Assembly (NCBI RefSeq): GCF_008329535.1
Contig: NZ_NPKR01000011.1
Span: 62,001-126,000 of the forward strand
DNA from: Mycolicibacterium sp. P1-18
GTDB taxonomy: Bacteria > Actinomycetota > Actinomycetes > Mycobacteriales > Mycobacteriaceae
Reading direction: 5' to 3'
Length of the DNA stretch: 64,000 bases
Position numbers and translations under genes: made by a program. Below the pieces are notes generated by a model that was not told where the DNA came from, made no database searches, and worked only from the letters and a program-made list of their open reading frames with translations. Below are positions 15,752 to 24,531 of this stretch, one piece after another (positions within the stretch are counted from its first letter, which is position 1; every line of letters begins with the position of its first letter).

Positions 15752-15757
15752 TAACCT
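15752..15757 (+). promoter_or_regulatory. Candidate -10 hexamer for ndh
   Basis: TAACCT (TANNNT) lies 41 bp before the ndh ATG, leaving a short 5' UTR of about 35 nt that contains AGGAG. Confidence 0.4.
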
Positions 15758-15798
15758 AGAGGTTGTACTGGACAGGTTTTCGCACGCGAGGAGCAGCA

Positions 15799-17184
15799 AT
15801 GAGCCACCCCGGAGCTACGGCAACGGATCGGCATAAGGTCGTCATCATCGGATCCGGGTTCGGCGGTCTCAACACCGCCCAGAAACTCAAGAGGGCCGAC
15901 GTCGACGTCAAGCTGATCGCTCGTACGACGCACCACCTCTTCCAGCCCCTGCTCTACCAGGTGGCCACCGGCATCATCTCCGAGGGCGAGATCGCCCCGC
16001 CCACCCGGTTGATCCTGCGCAAGCAGGAGAACGCCCAGGTGCTGCTCGGCGACGTCACGCACGTCGACCTCGCCAACAAGACCGTGACCTCCGAACTGCT
16101 GGGGCACGACTACGTGACGCCGTACGACAGCCTCGTCATCGCGGCGGGCGCCGGTCAGTCCTACTTCGGCAACGACCACTTCGCCGAGTTCGCGCCCGGC
16201 ATGAAGTCGATCGACGACGCGCTGGAGCTGCGCGGACGCATCCTCGGCGCCTTCGAGCAGGCCGAGCGGTCGAGTGACCCGGAGCGCCGCAAGAAGCTGT
16301 TGACCTTCGTGGTCGTCGGCGCGGGCCCGACCGGCGTCGAGATGGCCGGACAGATCCAAGAGTTGGCCGACCAGACGCTCAAGGGCAGCTTCCGCCACAT
16401 CGATCCCACCGAGGCACACGTGATCCTGCTGGACGCGGCGCCTGCGGTGCTGCCTCCGATGGGCAAGAAGCTGGGCCTCAAGGCTCAGGCGCGCCTGGAG
16501 AAGATGGGCGTCGAGGTTCAGCTCAACGCCATGGTCACCGACGTCGACCGCAACGGCATCACCGTCAAGGACGCCGACGGCACCATCCGGCGCATCGAGG
16601 CGGCCTGCAAGGTGTGGTCGGCCGGTGTGCAGGCCAGTCCCCTGGGCCGCGACCTCGCCGAGCAGTCGGAGACGGAGATCGACCGCGCCGGCCGCGTGAA
16701 GGTGCTGCCTGACCTGTCGATCCCGGGTCACCCGAACGTCTTCGTGATCGGTGACATGGCCTACGTCGAAGGCGTGCCGGGCATGGCCCAGGGCGCCATC
16801 CAGGGCGCCAAGTACGTCTCGAAGATCATCCAGAACGAAGCCAAGGCGCGGGAGCACGGCACCATCCCCAAGCCGCGTGAGCCGTTCAGCTACTTCGACA
16901 AGGGCTCGATGGCCACGGTGTCGAAGTACAACGCGGTGGCCCAGGTCGGCAAGCTCGAGTTCGGTGGCTTCTTCGCGTGGCTGGCATGGCTGGGCCTGCA
17001 CCTGATCTACCTGGTCGGGTTCAAGACGAAGGTCGCCACGCTGCTGTCGTGGGCGGTGACGTTCCTCAGCCGCGAGCGCGGTCAGCTGACCATCACCGAG
17101 CAGCAGGCCTATGCGAGAACGCGCATCGAGCAACTCGAGGACATGGCGGCGGCGCTGCGCGAGACGGAGAAGGCGGCCAGCTAG
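15799..17184 (+). CDS. ndh: Type II NADH dehydrogenase
   Basis: A 461-aa non-proton-pumping NADH:menaquinone oxidoreductase. The FAD-binding GxGxxG is in KVVIIGSGFGGL near residue 14; the NADH-binding motif is VVVGAGPTGVEMAG. FAD contacts fall in NVFVIGDMAYVEGVPGMAQGAIQGAKY. A C-terminal hydrophobic stretch (FFAWLAWLGLHLIYLVGF) and amphipathic tail provide membrane attachment. The start at 15799 has AGGAG 6 nt upstream, deciding against an in-frame ATG at 15763. It converges on ureD with no bases between the stop codons. Confidence 0.95.
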   Translation: MSHPGATATDRHKVVIIGSGFGGLNTAQKLKRADVDVKLIARTTHHLFQPLLYQVATGIISEGEIAPPTRLILRKQENAQVLLGDVTHVDLANKTVTSELLGHDYVTPYDSLVIAAGAGQSYFGNDHFAEFAPGMKSIDDALELRGRILGAFEQAERSSDPERRKKLLTFVVVGAGPTGVEMAGQIQELADQTLKGSFRHIDPTEAHVILLDAAPAVLPPMGKKLGLKAQARLEKMGVEVQLNAMVTDVDRNGITVKDADGTIRRIEAACKVWSAGVQASPLGRDLAEQSETEIDRAGRVKVLPDLSIPGHPNVFVIGDMAYVEGVPGMAQGAIQGAKYVSKIIQNEAKAREHGTIPKPREPFSYFDKGSMATVSKYNAVAQVGKLEFGGFFAWLAWLGLHLIYLVGFKTKVATLLSWAVTFLSRERGQLTITEQQAYARTRIEQLEDMAAALRETEKAAS

Positions 17185-17811
17185 CTAGAGCCGTTCGCCC
17201 TGCCAGGTCGCCAGGCAGCCGCCCGCGGCGAGTTCCAGCATGGTGCCGACGCCGGTGAATTCGGTGTCGGGATAGCGCAATTCGCTGACGCACGCCCGTG
17301 GCGCGCCGAGTCCGTCGTCGGTGACCGCTCCGGCGCCGATCTCGACGCGGTGCCGGAGCAACGGCACGCCGTCGACGTCGGCGTGCACCGCGCCCGACCA
17401 GAATCCCTGGCGCTCGTGGGTTCTGCCGATCTGCACGCGCTCGCGCAGGCGCACGCTGCCGGCCTCGCCCAAGGCCAACCGGGTCGACGTCACGTGCCGG
17501 GCCTTCCCCGCCACGATGGTGGGCTGCGGGTCCAGGTCGAGCACGCCCTCCACGTCGAGTTCCCACGTGGCTCGGCTCTCCATGGTGACCGTGCCCGGCA
17601 TCGCCATCGTCGCGGCGGCGCTGCGCACCCGGAGCACGGCACCGCGTTCGACCACGACCCGGAATCTGATCGTGTCCCCGCCCAACGGCGTCGCCGCGGC
17701 CGAGACGAGGTGGACGGTGTCGGCCTCGGTGCGCCGGCCCGCGACGCCTCCCACGCACTCGATGCGTGGCGCGCGACCGGCACAGGCGACGATCAGGACC
17801 TCGGAGAGCAT
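17185..17811 (-). CDS. ureD: Urease accessory protein UreD
   Basis: A 208-aa UreD/UreH chaperone, the scaffold that with UreF and UreG delivers nickel to the urease active site. It matches the short mycobacterial form (others are about 270 aa). Recognisable segments are LGGDTIRFRVVVERGAVLRVRSAAATMAMPG, VHADVDGVPLLRHRVEIG and a TMLELAAGGCLATWQGERL ending. ATG at 17811 lies 3 bp after ureG. The stop abuts the ndh stop tail to tail (AGCTAGCTAG). Confidence 0.92.
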   Translation of the reverse strand: MLSEVLIVACAGRAPRIECVGGVAGRRTEADTVHLVSAAATPLGGDTIRFRVVVERGAVLRVRSAAATMAMPGTVTMESRATWELDVEGVLDLDPQPTIVAGKARHVTSTRLALGEAGSVRLRERVQIGRTHERQGFWSGAVHADVDGVPLLRHRVEIGAGAVTDDGLGAPRACVSELRYPDTEFTGVGTMLELAAGGCLATWQGERL

Positions 17812-17814
17812 CTC

Positions 17815-18489
17815 CTAGACCGGCACGCGCAGCTGCTGCCGGACCCAGTTCAGCACCAGCGTCGCCGCCGGGTCCTCGGTCAGCGAGATCAACACGAACG
17901 GGCGGTCCCCGCGCACCGTCGCGGCGTCGCGGCGCATCACGTCGAGGTCGGCGCCCACCATCGGGGCGAGGTCGGTCTTGTTGATCACCAACAGATCCGA
18001 GAACGTGACGCCAGGGCCGCCCTTGCGGGGCACCTTGTCGCCGCCGGCCACGTCGACGACGAAGATCTGCACGTCGACCAGTCCCGAGGAGAAGGTGGCG
18101 GTCAGGTTGTCCCCACCCGACTCGACGAGGATCAGGTCGAGCTGCGGGTTGCCGGCGATCAGGTCGTCGATCGCGTCGAGGTTGGCGGTGATGTCGTCGC
18201 GGATCGCGGTGTGGGGGCAGCCGCCGGTCTGCACGGCGGCGATTCGCTCGTCGGGCAGCACGGCGTTGCGGCGCAGGAAGTCGGCGTCCTCGGTGGTGTA
18301 GATGTCGTTGGTCAACACTGCGAGGGACAATTCGTTGCGCAGCTGACGGCACAGCGCGGCCACCAGAGCGGTCTTGCCGGAACCGACCGGCCCGCCGATG
18401 CCGATGCGCAGCGGTTCACCCGCGTGCCGGACGCGGCGGGGACGTTCGACGTGGCCGTGGGGTTCGCCGTCGAGCAGATGTGGTGGCAT
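17815..18489 (-). CDS. ureG: Urease accessory GTPase UreG
   Basis: A 224-aa SIMIBI-class GTPase that powers nickel insertion into urease. The His-rich N-terminus (PPHLLDGEPHGHVE) suits metal binding. Walker A GGPVGSGKT is at residues 32-40, followed by TNDIYTTEDADFL, the nickel-binding region TGGCPHTAIRDD (Cys-Pro-His), Walker B LILVESGGDNL and the guanine motif NKTDL. The start at 18489 (MPPHLL) excludes an upstream Pro/Thr-rich reading that overlaps ureF. Confidence 0.95.
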   Translation of the reverse strand: MPPHLLDGEPHGHVERPRRVRHAGEPLRIGIGGPVGSGKTALVAALCRQLRNELSLAVLTNDIYTTEDADFLRRNAVLPDERIAAVQTGGCPHTAIRDDITANLDAIDDLIAGNPQLDLILVESGGDNLTATFSSGLVDVQIFVVDVAGGDKVPRKGGPGVTFSDLLVINKTDLAPMVGADLDVMRRDAATVRGDRPFVLISLTEDPAATLVLNWVRQQLRVPV

Positions 18490-18499
18490 GGTTGGCCTT

Positions 18500-19135
18500 T
18501 CAGGATGCAAACAGCGGGCGGTCGCGTTCGGCGTGACGCTGGGCGAGCACGTCGAGCAGGGGGTCGGACAGGTCGGCGAGTTCCTTGGCCGCGTCGACTG
18601 CGGTCTGGTCGCACAGCGCGGACAGTTCGAAGGTGAGCGCGGCGACGTCACCGGGGTCGAGTGCCAGCAGGCGCTGGGCGGCCGTGGCCGACCCCGTCAT
18701 CGTCGTGTACACCACCGAGGTGGCGGTCTGCTCGGGCAGCAGCCCGCTGGCCGCGCCGACGGCACCCGCCGCGACCCCGAGGTGCGGTCTGGCGCCGAGG
18801 GCGTCCCAGTCGCCGTCGGGCCACACCTTGCGCGCCAGCCGAAGGAGTCCTCTGCCCTGTGCGCGCGAGGCGCTCCGCGCCGCGGGAGCCGGTGTGCGCG
18901 CGTCGGTTTCGAGGTCGGCGGCCACCACGCTCAGCGTGCCGTCGTGCACGGCGGCCGCGACCGAGGCGGTGACCAGTCCGCTGGTGCGGATGCGGCGCCG
19001 CAGGAACGCGCGCAACGTCACCAGGTCGACGACCAGGCCGCTGGTGACCGCCTCTTCGACGCCACCGGAGTGGACGTGACCGCCGGTGGGCAGGCGTGAG
19101 TCCGCCAGCACCAGCAGGGCGGAGAGATTCGACAT
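18500..19135 (-). CDS. ureF: Urease accessory protein UreF
   Basis: A 211-aa helical UreF, which acts with UreD as a GTPase-activating partner of UreG. The signature LLVLADSRLPTGGHVHSGGVEEAV at the N-terminus and the AGAVGAASGLLPEQTATSVVYTTMTG region are family-typical. The ATG lies one base after the ureC stop, so coupling is likely; it is 10 bp upstream of ureG. Confidence 0.93.
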   Translation of the reverse strand: MSNLSALLVLADSRLPTGGHVHSGGVEEAVTSGLVVDLVTLRAFLRRRIRTSGLVTASVAAAVHDGTLSVVAADLETDARTPAPAARSASRAQGRGLLRLARKVWPDGDWDALGARPHLGVAAGAVGAASGLLPEQTATSVVYTTMTGSATAAQRLLALDPGDVAALTFELSALCDQTAVDAAKELADLSDPLLDVLAQRHAERDRPLFAS

Positions 19136-19136
19136 C

Positions 19137-20854
<1,718 letters not shown>

Positions 20855-20858
<4 letters not shown>

Positions 20859-21166
20859 GTGTCCAGCCTTCCTGGCGGGTTCAGGGACAATCCGTGGACC
20901 TCGCGACTGCCGCTGAGCGGCACGAGCGAAACGTGTTGGGAGATGCCGGGTTCGAAGCGCACGGCGGTGCCGGCCGGGATGTCCAGACGGTGGCCGTGCG
21001 CCGCGTCTCGGTCGAACTCCAGCGCGGCGTTGGCCTGCGGCAGGTGGACGTGGCTGCCGACCTGAACGGGTCGGTCACCGGTGTTGACAATCGCCATCTC
21101 GAGCCGCTCGGCGCCGGCGTTGATCGCGATGTCGCCATCGCCGTACAGGATTTCGCCGGGGATCAC
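20855..21166 (-). CDS. ureB: Urease subunit beta
   Basis: A structural subunit of 103 aa: VIPGEILYGDGDIAINAG, then RPVQVGSHVHLPQAN and SLNPPGRLDT, as in mycobacterial UreB. I chose the GTG at 21166 because the family begins at (M/V)IPGEI. A TTG eight codons upstream (21190) is possible but has no family support. A weak AGAGGG precedes the GTG. Confidence 0.92.
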
Positions 21167-21207
21167 TGGTGCCCTCTGCTCTTCGCGCAAGCGCTCATCG
21201 GTTCACC

Positions 21208-21510
21208 TCAGGCGATCGGGTGGTGGACGGTGACGAGCTTGGTGCCGTCGGGGAAGGTCGCCTCGGCCTGGACGTCGTCGAGCATCTCGGGCACGCCCTC
21301 CATGACGTCGTCACGGCTGAGCACCTCACGCCCGCTGTTCATCAGCTCGGCGACGGTGCGCCCGTCGCGGGCGCCCTCGAGGATGTGGTCGGTGATCAGT
21401 GCGACCGCTTCGGGATGGTTCAGCCGCAGTCCGCGCGCCTGACGGCGGCGGGCCAGCTCGGCCGCGTAGGAGACGAGCAGTCGCTCCTGCTCGTGCGGTG
21501 ACAGACGCAT
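21208..21510 (-). CDS. ureA: Urease subunit gamma
   Basis: A 100-aa gamma subunit with MRLSPHEQERLLVSYAAELARRR at the start and GLRLNHPEAVALITDHILEGARDG, the standard UreA core. The end is VQVEATFPDG-like (VQAEATFPDGTKLVTVHHPI). ATG at 21510 gives the exact family length; the in-frame start at 21540 would add ten residues. First gene of ureABCFGD, 60 bp downstream of a thioesterase on the same strand. Confidence 0.95.
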   Translation of the reverse strand: MRLSPHEQERLLVSYAAELARRRQARGLRLNHPEAVALITDHILEGARDGRTVAELMNSGREVLSRDDVMEGVPEMLDDVQAEATFPDGTKLVTVHHPIA

Positions 21511-21570
21511 AGGTCGCGATCCTGCCACGGCGGACCGCACTCAGCAGCGCACGCGCGAAGGCGCCCGCGG

Positions 21571-21981
21571 TCAGGCCTCGTTGGGCAGGTTCTGCAGACG
21601 CACCTGGCCGCGGGCGACCAGCTTGTCGTTGGTGTCGGTGATCTCGATGAGCCAGATCTGCTGCCGGCGACCGCGGTGGATCGGGGTGGACACCGCGGTG
21701 ACCATGCCCGCGGTTATCGCGCGCAGGAAGTCGGTGTTGTTGTTGACCCCGACGACGTTGCTTCCGGCGCCCTTGGCCTGCAACCACGTTGCCGCCGACA
21801 CGCTCGCGACACTCTCCACGATGGCGCAGTACACCCCGCCGTGCACGATGCCGTGCGGCTGGAGGTGCCGGGCGTCGATGGTCAGCTGCGCCTTTGCGCC
21901 GTCGGGCGTCACGTCCAAGTAGGTGAGGCCGATCTCGTCGTCGAATCCGCCACCCACGCCGTTGGGCATCCAAGTCGTCAC
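21571..21981 (-). CDS. PaaI/hotdog-fold thioesterase (Rv1847-like)
   Basis: A hotdog-fold acyl-CoA thioesterase of about 136 aa. HGIVHGGVYCAIVESVAS carries the HGG catalytic motif of the PaaI group, followed by VVGVNNNTDFLRAITAG and RRQQIWLIEITD. Natural substrate unknown. GTG at 21981 is preferred because GACAAT lies 6 nt upstream, giving a leaderless start; ATG at 21969 is an alternative. A reading from 22050 would run back into the terminator of the small RNA and is rejected. It lies 60 bp upstream of ureA on the same strand. Confidence 0.82.
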   Translation of the reverse strand: MTTWMPNGVGGGFDDEIGLTYLDVTPDGAKAQLTIDARHLQPHGIVHGGVYCAIVESVASVSAATWLQAKGAGSNVVGVNNNTDFLRAITAGMVTAVSTPIHRGRRQQIWLIEITDTNDKLVARGQVRLQNLPNEA

Positions 21982-22029
21982 AAGAGAATTGTCTACACGC
22001 TTGGAGTACCGGGGGGAAACACACCCCGG

Positions 22030-22075
22030 AAAAACGGGTGGACCCCGCACACGAAGTCGTGCGCGGGGCCCACCC
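22030..22075 (-). terminator. Intrinsic terminator of the small RNA
   Basis: Arms 22036-22054 and 22057-22075 form a 19-bp stem (two G-U type positions) with a 2-base loop. On the minus strand it is followed by G and TTTTT (22034-22030). U-tract terminators are uncommon in mycobacteria, so this one is notable. Confidence 0.85.
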
Positions 22076-22152
22076 TCGAATGGACCGGGGATCTCTGCAG
22101 CCCTCAGGATTCCGCGGCGGTCCGGTGGTCGTGTGAAGTTGTCGTCGTGCTT
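22030..22152 (-). ncRNA. mrsI: Iron-regulated small RNA, probable MrsI
   Basis: A self-contained transcription unit of about 120 nt on the minus strand. A sigma-A type promoter (TTGCTA, 18 bp, TATGCT) is overlaid by an IdeR-like box, and the unit ends in an intrinsic terminator with a T5 tract. It lies between the homologues of Rv1847 and Rv1846c and points toward the thioesterase. This is exactly the location and orientation known for MrsI (ncRv11846), the mycobacterial iron-sparing sRNA. The identity rests on synteny plus architecture; I could not align the RNA itself. The 5' end is estimated from the -10 box. A 19-codon ORF inside lacks a Shine-Dalgarno sequence and is probably not translated. 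Confidence 0.78.
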
Positions 22153-22158
22153 GCCATG

Positions 22159-22188
22159 AGCATAGGCAAGGCTTCCCTAATTTAGCAA
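22159..22188 (-). promoter_or_regulatory. Promoter and IdeR-like iron box of the small RNA
   Basis: Minus strand: TTGCTA (22188-22183), 18-bp spacer, TATGCT (22164-22159). The 19-mer at 22162-22180, ATAGGCAAGGCTTCCCTAA, matches the IdeR consensus TTAGGTTAGGCTAACCTAA at 14 of 19 positions and covers the spacer and -10. Iron-bound IdeR would repress it. The promoter overlaps the 3' end of the FhuF-like gene. Confidence 0.65.
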
Positions 22189-22941
22189 GGCCTTCCCCAC
22201 GCACGCCCGCCGCACGCCCCGCACGGGGGCGCCGAAGCCGACGAGCGCGTCGAGGACGGCCTGCCCGCGCCGCATGCTGGTCAACTCACTCGAACCCGCG
22301 AGCAACGGAACCTGCGTGGCCGCGCTCACGACGGCAGTGCCGACGACGTGCCACATCGCGGCCCTCGACATGACCCCGCCACTGACCTCAACGAGCCTGT
22401 CGAACAACGGCTCGAGCGAGCGGTGGCTCCGATGCGCCACCCACGTCGTCAACGCCGCCTCGTTCGGGAGTGCCACGATGCGGTCGACGGCGGCGCCGGC
22501 ACCCGCGCGGACGTGCGGGTCGTCGGGCAGGGCGCGCAGGGTGGGGTCGACCACGCCGACCCAGTCGATGGCGCCCTCGGAGTCGACGTGCACCCAGAGG
22601 TTCTCCAGCCCGGTGTCCCAGGCCCGGCCCTCGAGAACCAGCAGCGGCACCACGCGTCCGATGACGACGTGCGCCAGCGTCGCGGCGAGCTGGTGGGCCA
22701 CGGCGACGCAGTTGTCGGTCTCGGCGGCCGCGGCGTCGAACATCGCCCGCAGCCGGTCGGTGGCCAGGGCGTCGGCCAACGGCCACCACCGGCGGCGGGA
22801 CAGGTCGCGCATGACGGCGACACCGTAGACGCGCGGACACTCGGGGTACAGCTCGCGCAGACGCCGGCTGGACTCGTGAAGGGGCAGCGTGCGGTCGATC
22901 GCCATCCGCGCGATGAGTGGATCGTCGATCACGACAGTCAT
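22177..22941 (-). CDS. FhuF/siderophore-iron-reductase-like protein, apparently without the Fe-S cysteines
   Basis: A 254-aa soluble protein that I place tentatively in the FhuF/IucA-like ferric-siderophore reductase group. The support is its iron-box promoter, the HRSHRSLEPLFDRLVEV and RAAMWHVVGTAVVSAATQVPLL segments, and the RRAC near the end. FhuF-like proteins normally finish with CC-x(n)-C-x2-C ligands for a 2Fe-2S cluster. Here only one Cys remains and the protein stops at RRACVGKALLN. ATG at 22941 has AGGAGG five bases upstream, deciding against a GTG two codons earlier. The function is an inference from weak similarity and regulation. Confidence 0.5.
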   Translation of the reverse strand: MTVVIDDPLIARMAIDRTLPLHESSRRLRELYPECPRVYGVAVMRDLSRRRWWPLADALATDRLRAMFDAAAAETDNCVAVAHQLAATLAHVVIGRVVPLLVLEGRAWDTGLENLWVHVDSEGAIDWVGVVDPTLRALPDDPHVRAGAGAAVDRIVALPNEAALTTWVAHRSHRSLEPLFDRLVEVSGGVMSRAAMWHVVGTAVVSAATQVPLLAGSSELTSMRRGQAVLDALVGFGAPVRGVRRACVGKALLN

Positions 22942-22956
22942 GGGCACCTCCTACAG

Positions 22957-22975
22957 TTAGGTTAGCCTTACTATA
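22957..22975 (-). promoter_or_regulatory. IdeR iron box
   Basis: TTAGGTTAGCCTTACTATA matches the mycobacterial IdeR consensus (TTAGGTTAGSCTAACCTAA) at 15 of 19 bases, including the full left half. It lies 15 bp upstream of the FhuF-like ATG and overlaps a candidate -10, TATAGT on the minus strand (22975-22970). Confidence 0.78.
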
Positions 22976-23061
22976 GTGGCGCGCACGAGCAGCGAAATAC
23001 CTCGTGACTCGACTCACAGACGGGAATTGCCACCGGCACCCCGCGGCTCGTACGACACACG

Positions 23062-23078
23062 GTAGTAAGCGCGTAGTA
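23062..23078 (+). promoter_or_regulatory. Candidate BlaI operator
   Basis: Two GTAGTA half-sites (23062-23067 and 23073-23078) separated by 5 bp lie 34 bp before blaI. A partial inverted partner, TACGAC, is further upstream. BlaI/MecI repressors bind TAC/GTA-type dyads in their own promoters. The exact dyad geometry is uncertain. Confidence 0.45.
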
Positions 23079-23112
23079 CCCTGATCCCATTGCTCAGGAG
23101 AGTGAACGAAAC

Positions 23113-23529
23113 ATGGCCAAACAGACGCGACTCGGGGAACTCGAACGCGAAGTGATGGATCACCTCTGGTCCTCGCGCGAACCCCAGACCGTCCGCCAGG
23201 TGCACGAAGCACTGGCGGCGCGGCGAGACCTGGCCTATACGACGATCATGACCGTCCTCCAGCGCCTCGCCAAGAAGAACCTCGTCGTGCAACACCGCGA
23301 CGACAGAGCACACCGATATGCACCGACCAACGGCCGCGACGAGTTGGTCGCCGGCCTCATGGTCGACGCGCTCGACCAGGCCTCGGACTCCGGCAGCCGG
23401 CAAGCCGCACTGGTCCACTTCGTGGAACGGGTGGGGGCCGACGAGGCTGCCGCACTGCGGCGCGCGCTGGCCGAACTGGAGGCCAAGGACGGCCTGGGCT
23501 CGGCCGCTGGCAATCCGGGTACCGCCTGA
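23113..23529 (+). CDS. blaI: BlaI-family transcriptional repressor (Rv1846c-like)
   Basis: A 138-aa winged-helix repressor of the BlaI/MecI/CopY family. GELEREVMDHLWSSREPQTVRQVHEAL and the recognition-helix region LAYTTIMTVLQRLAKKNLVVQHRDDRAHRY are diagnostic. The C-terminal half is the dimerisation helix bundle. In M. tuberculosis the orthologue controls blaC and ATP-synthase-linked genes. It is followed 14 bp later by the M56 peptidase gene, the usual regulator/sensor pairing. AGGAG lies 12 nt upstream of the ATG. Confidence 0.92.
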   Translation: MAKQTRLGELEREVMDHLWSSREPQTVRQVHEALAARRDLAYTTIMTVLQRLAKKNLVVQHRDDRAHRYAPTNGRDELVAGLMVDALDQASDSGSRQAALVHFVERVGADEAAALRRALAELEAKDGLGSAAGNPGTA

Positions 23530-23543
23530 GGGACACTGGAGGT

Positions 23544-24482
23544 GTGTCCGCGCTGGCCTTCGCCGTAGTCGCGCTGCTCCTCATAGGACCAGTGCCAGCG
23601 TTGTTGGCGCGCTCGTCCTGGCCGCTCCGTGCGCCCCGCGCCGCGGTGGTGCTGTGGCAGTCCGTCGCCCTGGCCGCGGTGCTGTCCGCCTTCAGCGCCG
23701 GCATCGCCATCGCGAGCCGGCTCTTCGTCCCAGGTCCCGACGGCCGGCCCACCGCCACGATCACCAGTGAGATCGCGGTTCTCGGCTGGCCGTTGTGGGT
23801 GCTGTACGTCGTGGTCTTCGCGATTACGCTGCTGATCGGGGCCCGCCTGATCGTGTCCGTGGTCGGGGTGGCGATCGCCACCCGGCGGCGGCGGGCCCAC
23901 CATCGGATGGTCGTCGACCTCGTCGGACGGTGCCACGATCCGTCGCTGCGCCGGTCTCACGGACTGCGGATCATCGACGTCGCACAGCCGCTGGCGTACT
24001 GCCTGCCCGGCGTCCGCAGTCGCGTCGTGGTCAGCGAGGGCACGCTCACGGCCCTGTCCGACGCCGAGATGACCGCCATCCTGAGCCACGAACACGCGCA
24101 CCTGCGAGCCCGCCACGATCTGGTGCTGGAGATGTTCACCGCCGTCCACGCCGCCTTCCCCCGGTTCGTCCGCAGCGCCAACGCTCTCGACGCGGTCCGC
24201 CTGCTGATCGAGCTGCTGGCCGACGACGCCGCGGTCCGGACCTCCGGCCCGACGCCGCTGGCCAGGGCGCTGGTCGCGTGCGCGTCGTGCCGCGCACCCT
24301 CCGGCGCGCTCGCCGCCGGCGGGCCCCACACCGTGACCCGGGTACGCCGGCTCTGCGGCAAGCCCAACAGCGTTCCCCTGGCCGTCGCGGCCTACGTCAC
24401 CGCCGCGGCGCTGCTCGTCGTGCCCACCGTCGCTCTGGCGGTGCCCTGGCTCAACGAGCTGCAGCGACTGATCACCGGCTAG
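23544..24482 (+). CDS. M56-family (BlaR1/MecR1-like) membrane metallopeptidase
   Basis: A 312-aa protein with an N-terminal pair or trio of membrane spans, a cytoplasmic zinc-peptidase domain and a C-terminal span (AVAAYVTAAALLVVPTVALAVP). The zinc motif is HEHAH in ILSHEHAHLRARHDLV. ELLADDAAV supplies the distal Glu/Asp. It lacks the C-terminal penicillin-binding sensor domain of BlaR1, so the inducing signal is unknown; by context it likely inactivates BlaI. GTG start with GGAGG directly upstream. Confidence 0.88.
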   Translation: MSALAFAVVALLLIGPVPALLARSSWPLRAPRAAVVLWQSVALAAVLSAFSAGIAIASRLFVPGPDGRPTATITSEIAVLGWPLWVLYVVVFAITLLIGARLIVSVVGVAIATRRRRAHHRMVVDLVGRCHDPSLRRSHGLRIIDVAQPLAYCLPGVRSRVVVSEGTLTALSDAEMTAILSHEHAHLRARHDLVLEMFTAVHAAFPRFVRSANALDAVRLLIELLADDAAVRTSGPTPLARALVACASCRAPSGALAAGGPHTVTRVRRLCGKPNSVPLAVAAYVTAAALLVVPTVALAVPWLNELQRLITG

Positions 24483-24531
24483 ATTCGAATCTCGAACCCT
24501 CCTGCGTCGACCCAACTACGAAAGGCTGCCC

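Noticed and set aside
22104..22163. 19-codon ORF within the small RNA (MLMASTTTT...)
   Set aside because: It has no Shine-Dalgarno sequence and its ATG overlaps the -10, upstream of the expected transcription start, so the initiator would not be in the RNA.
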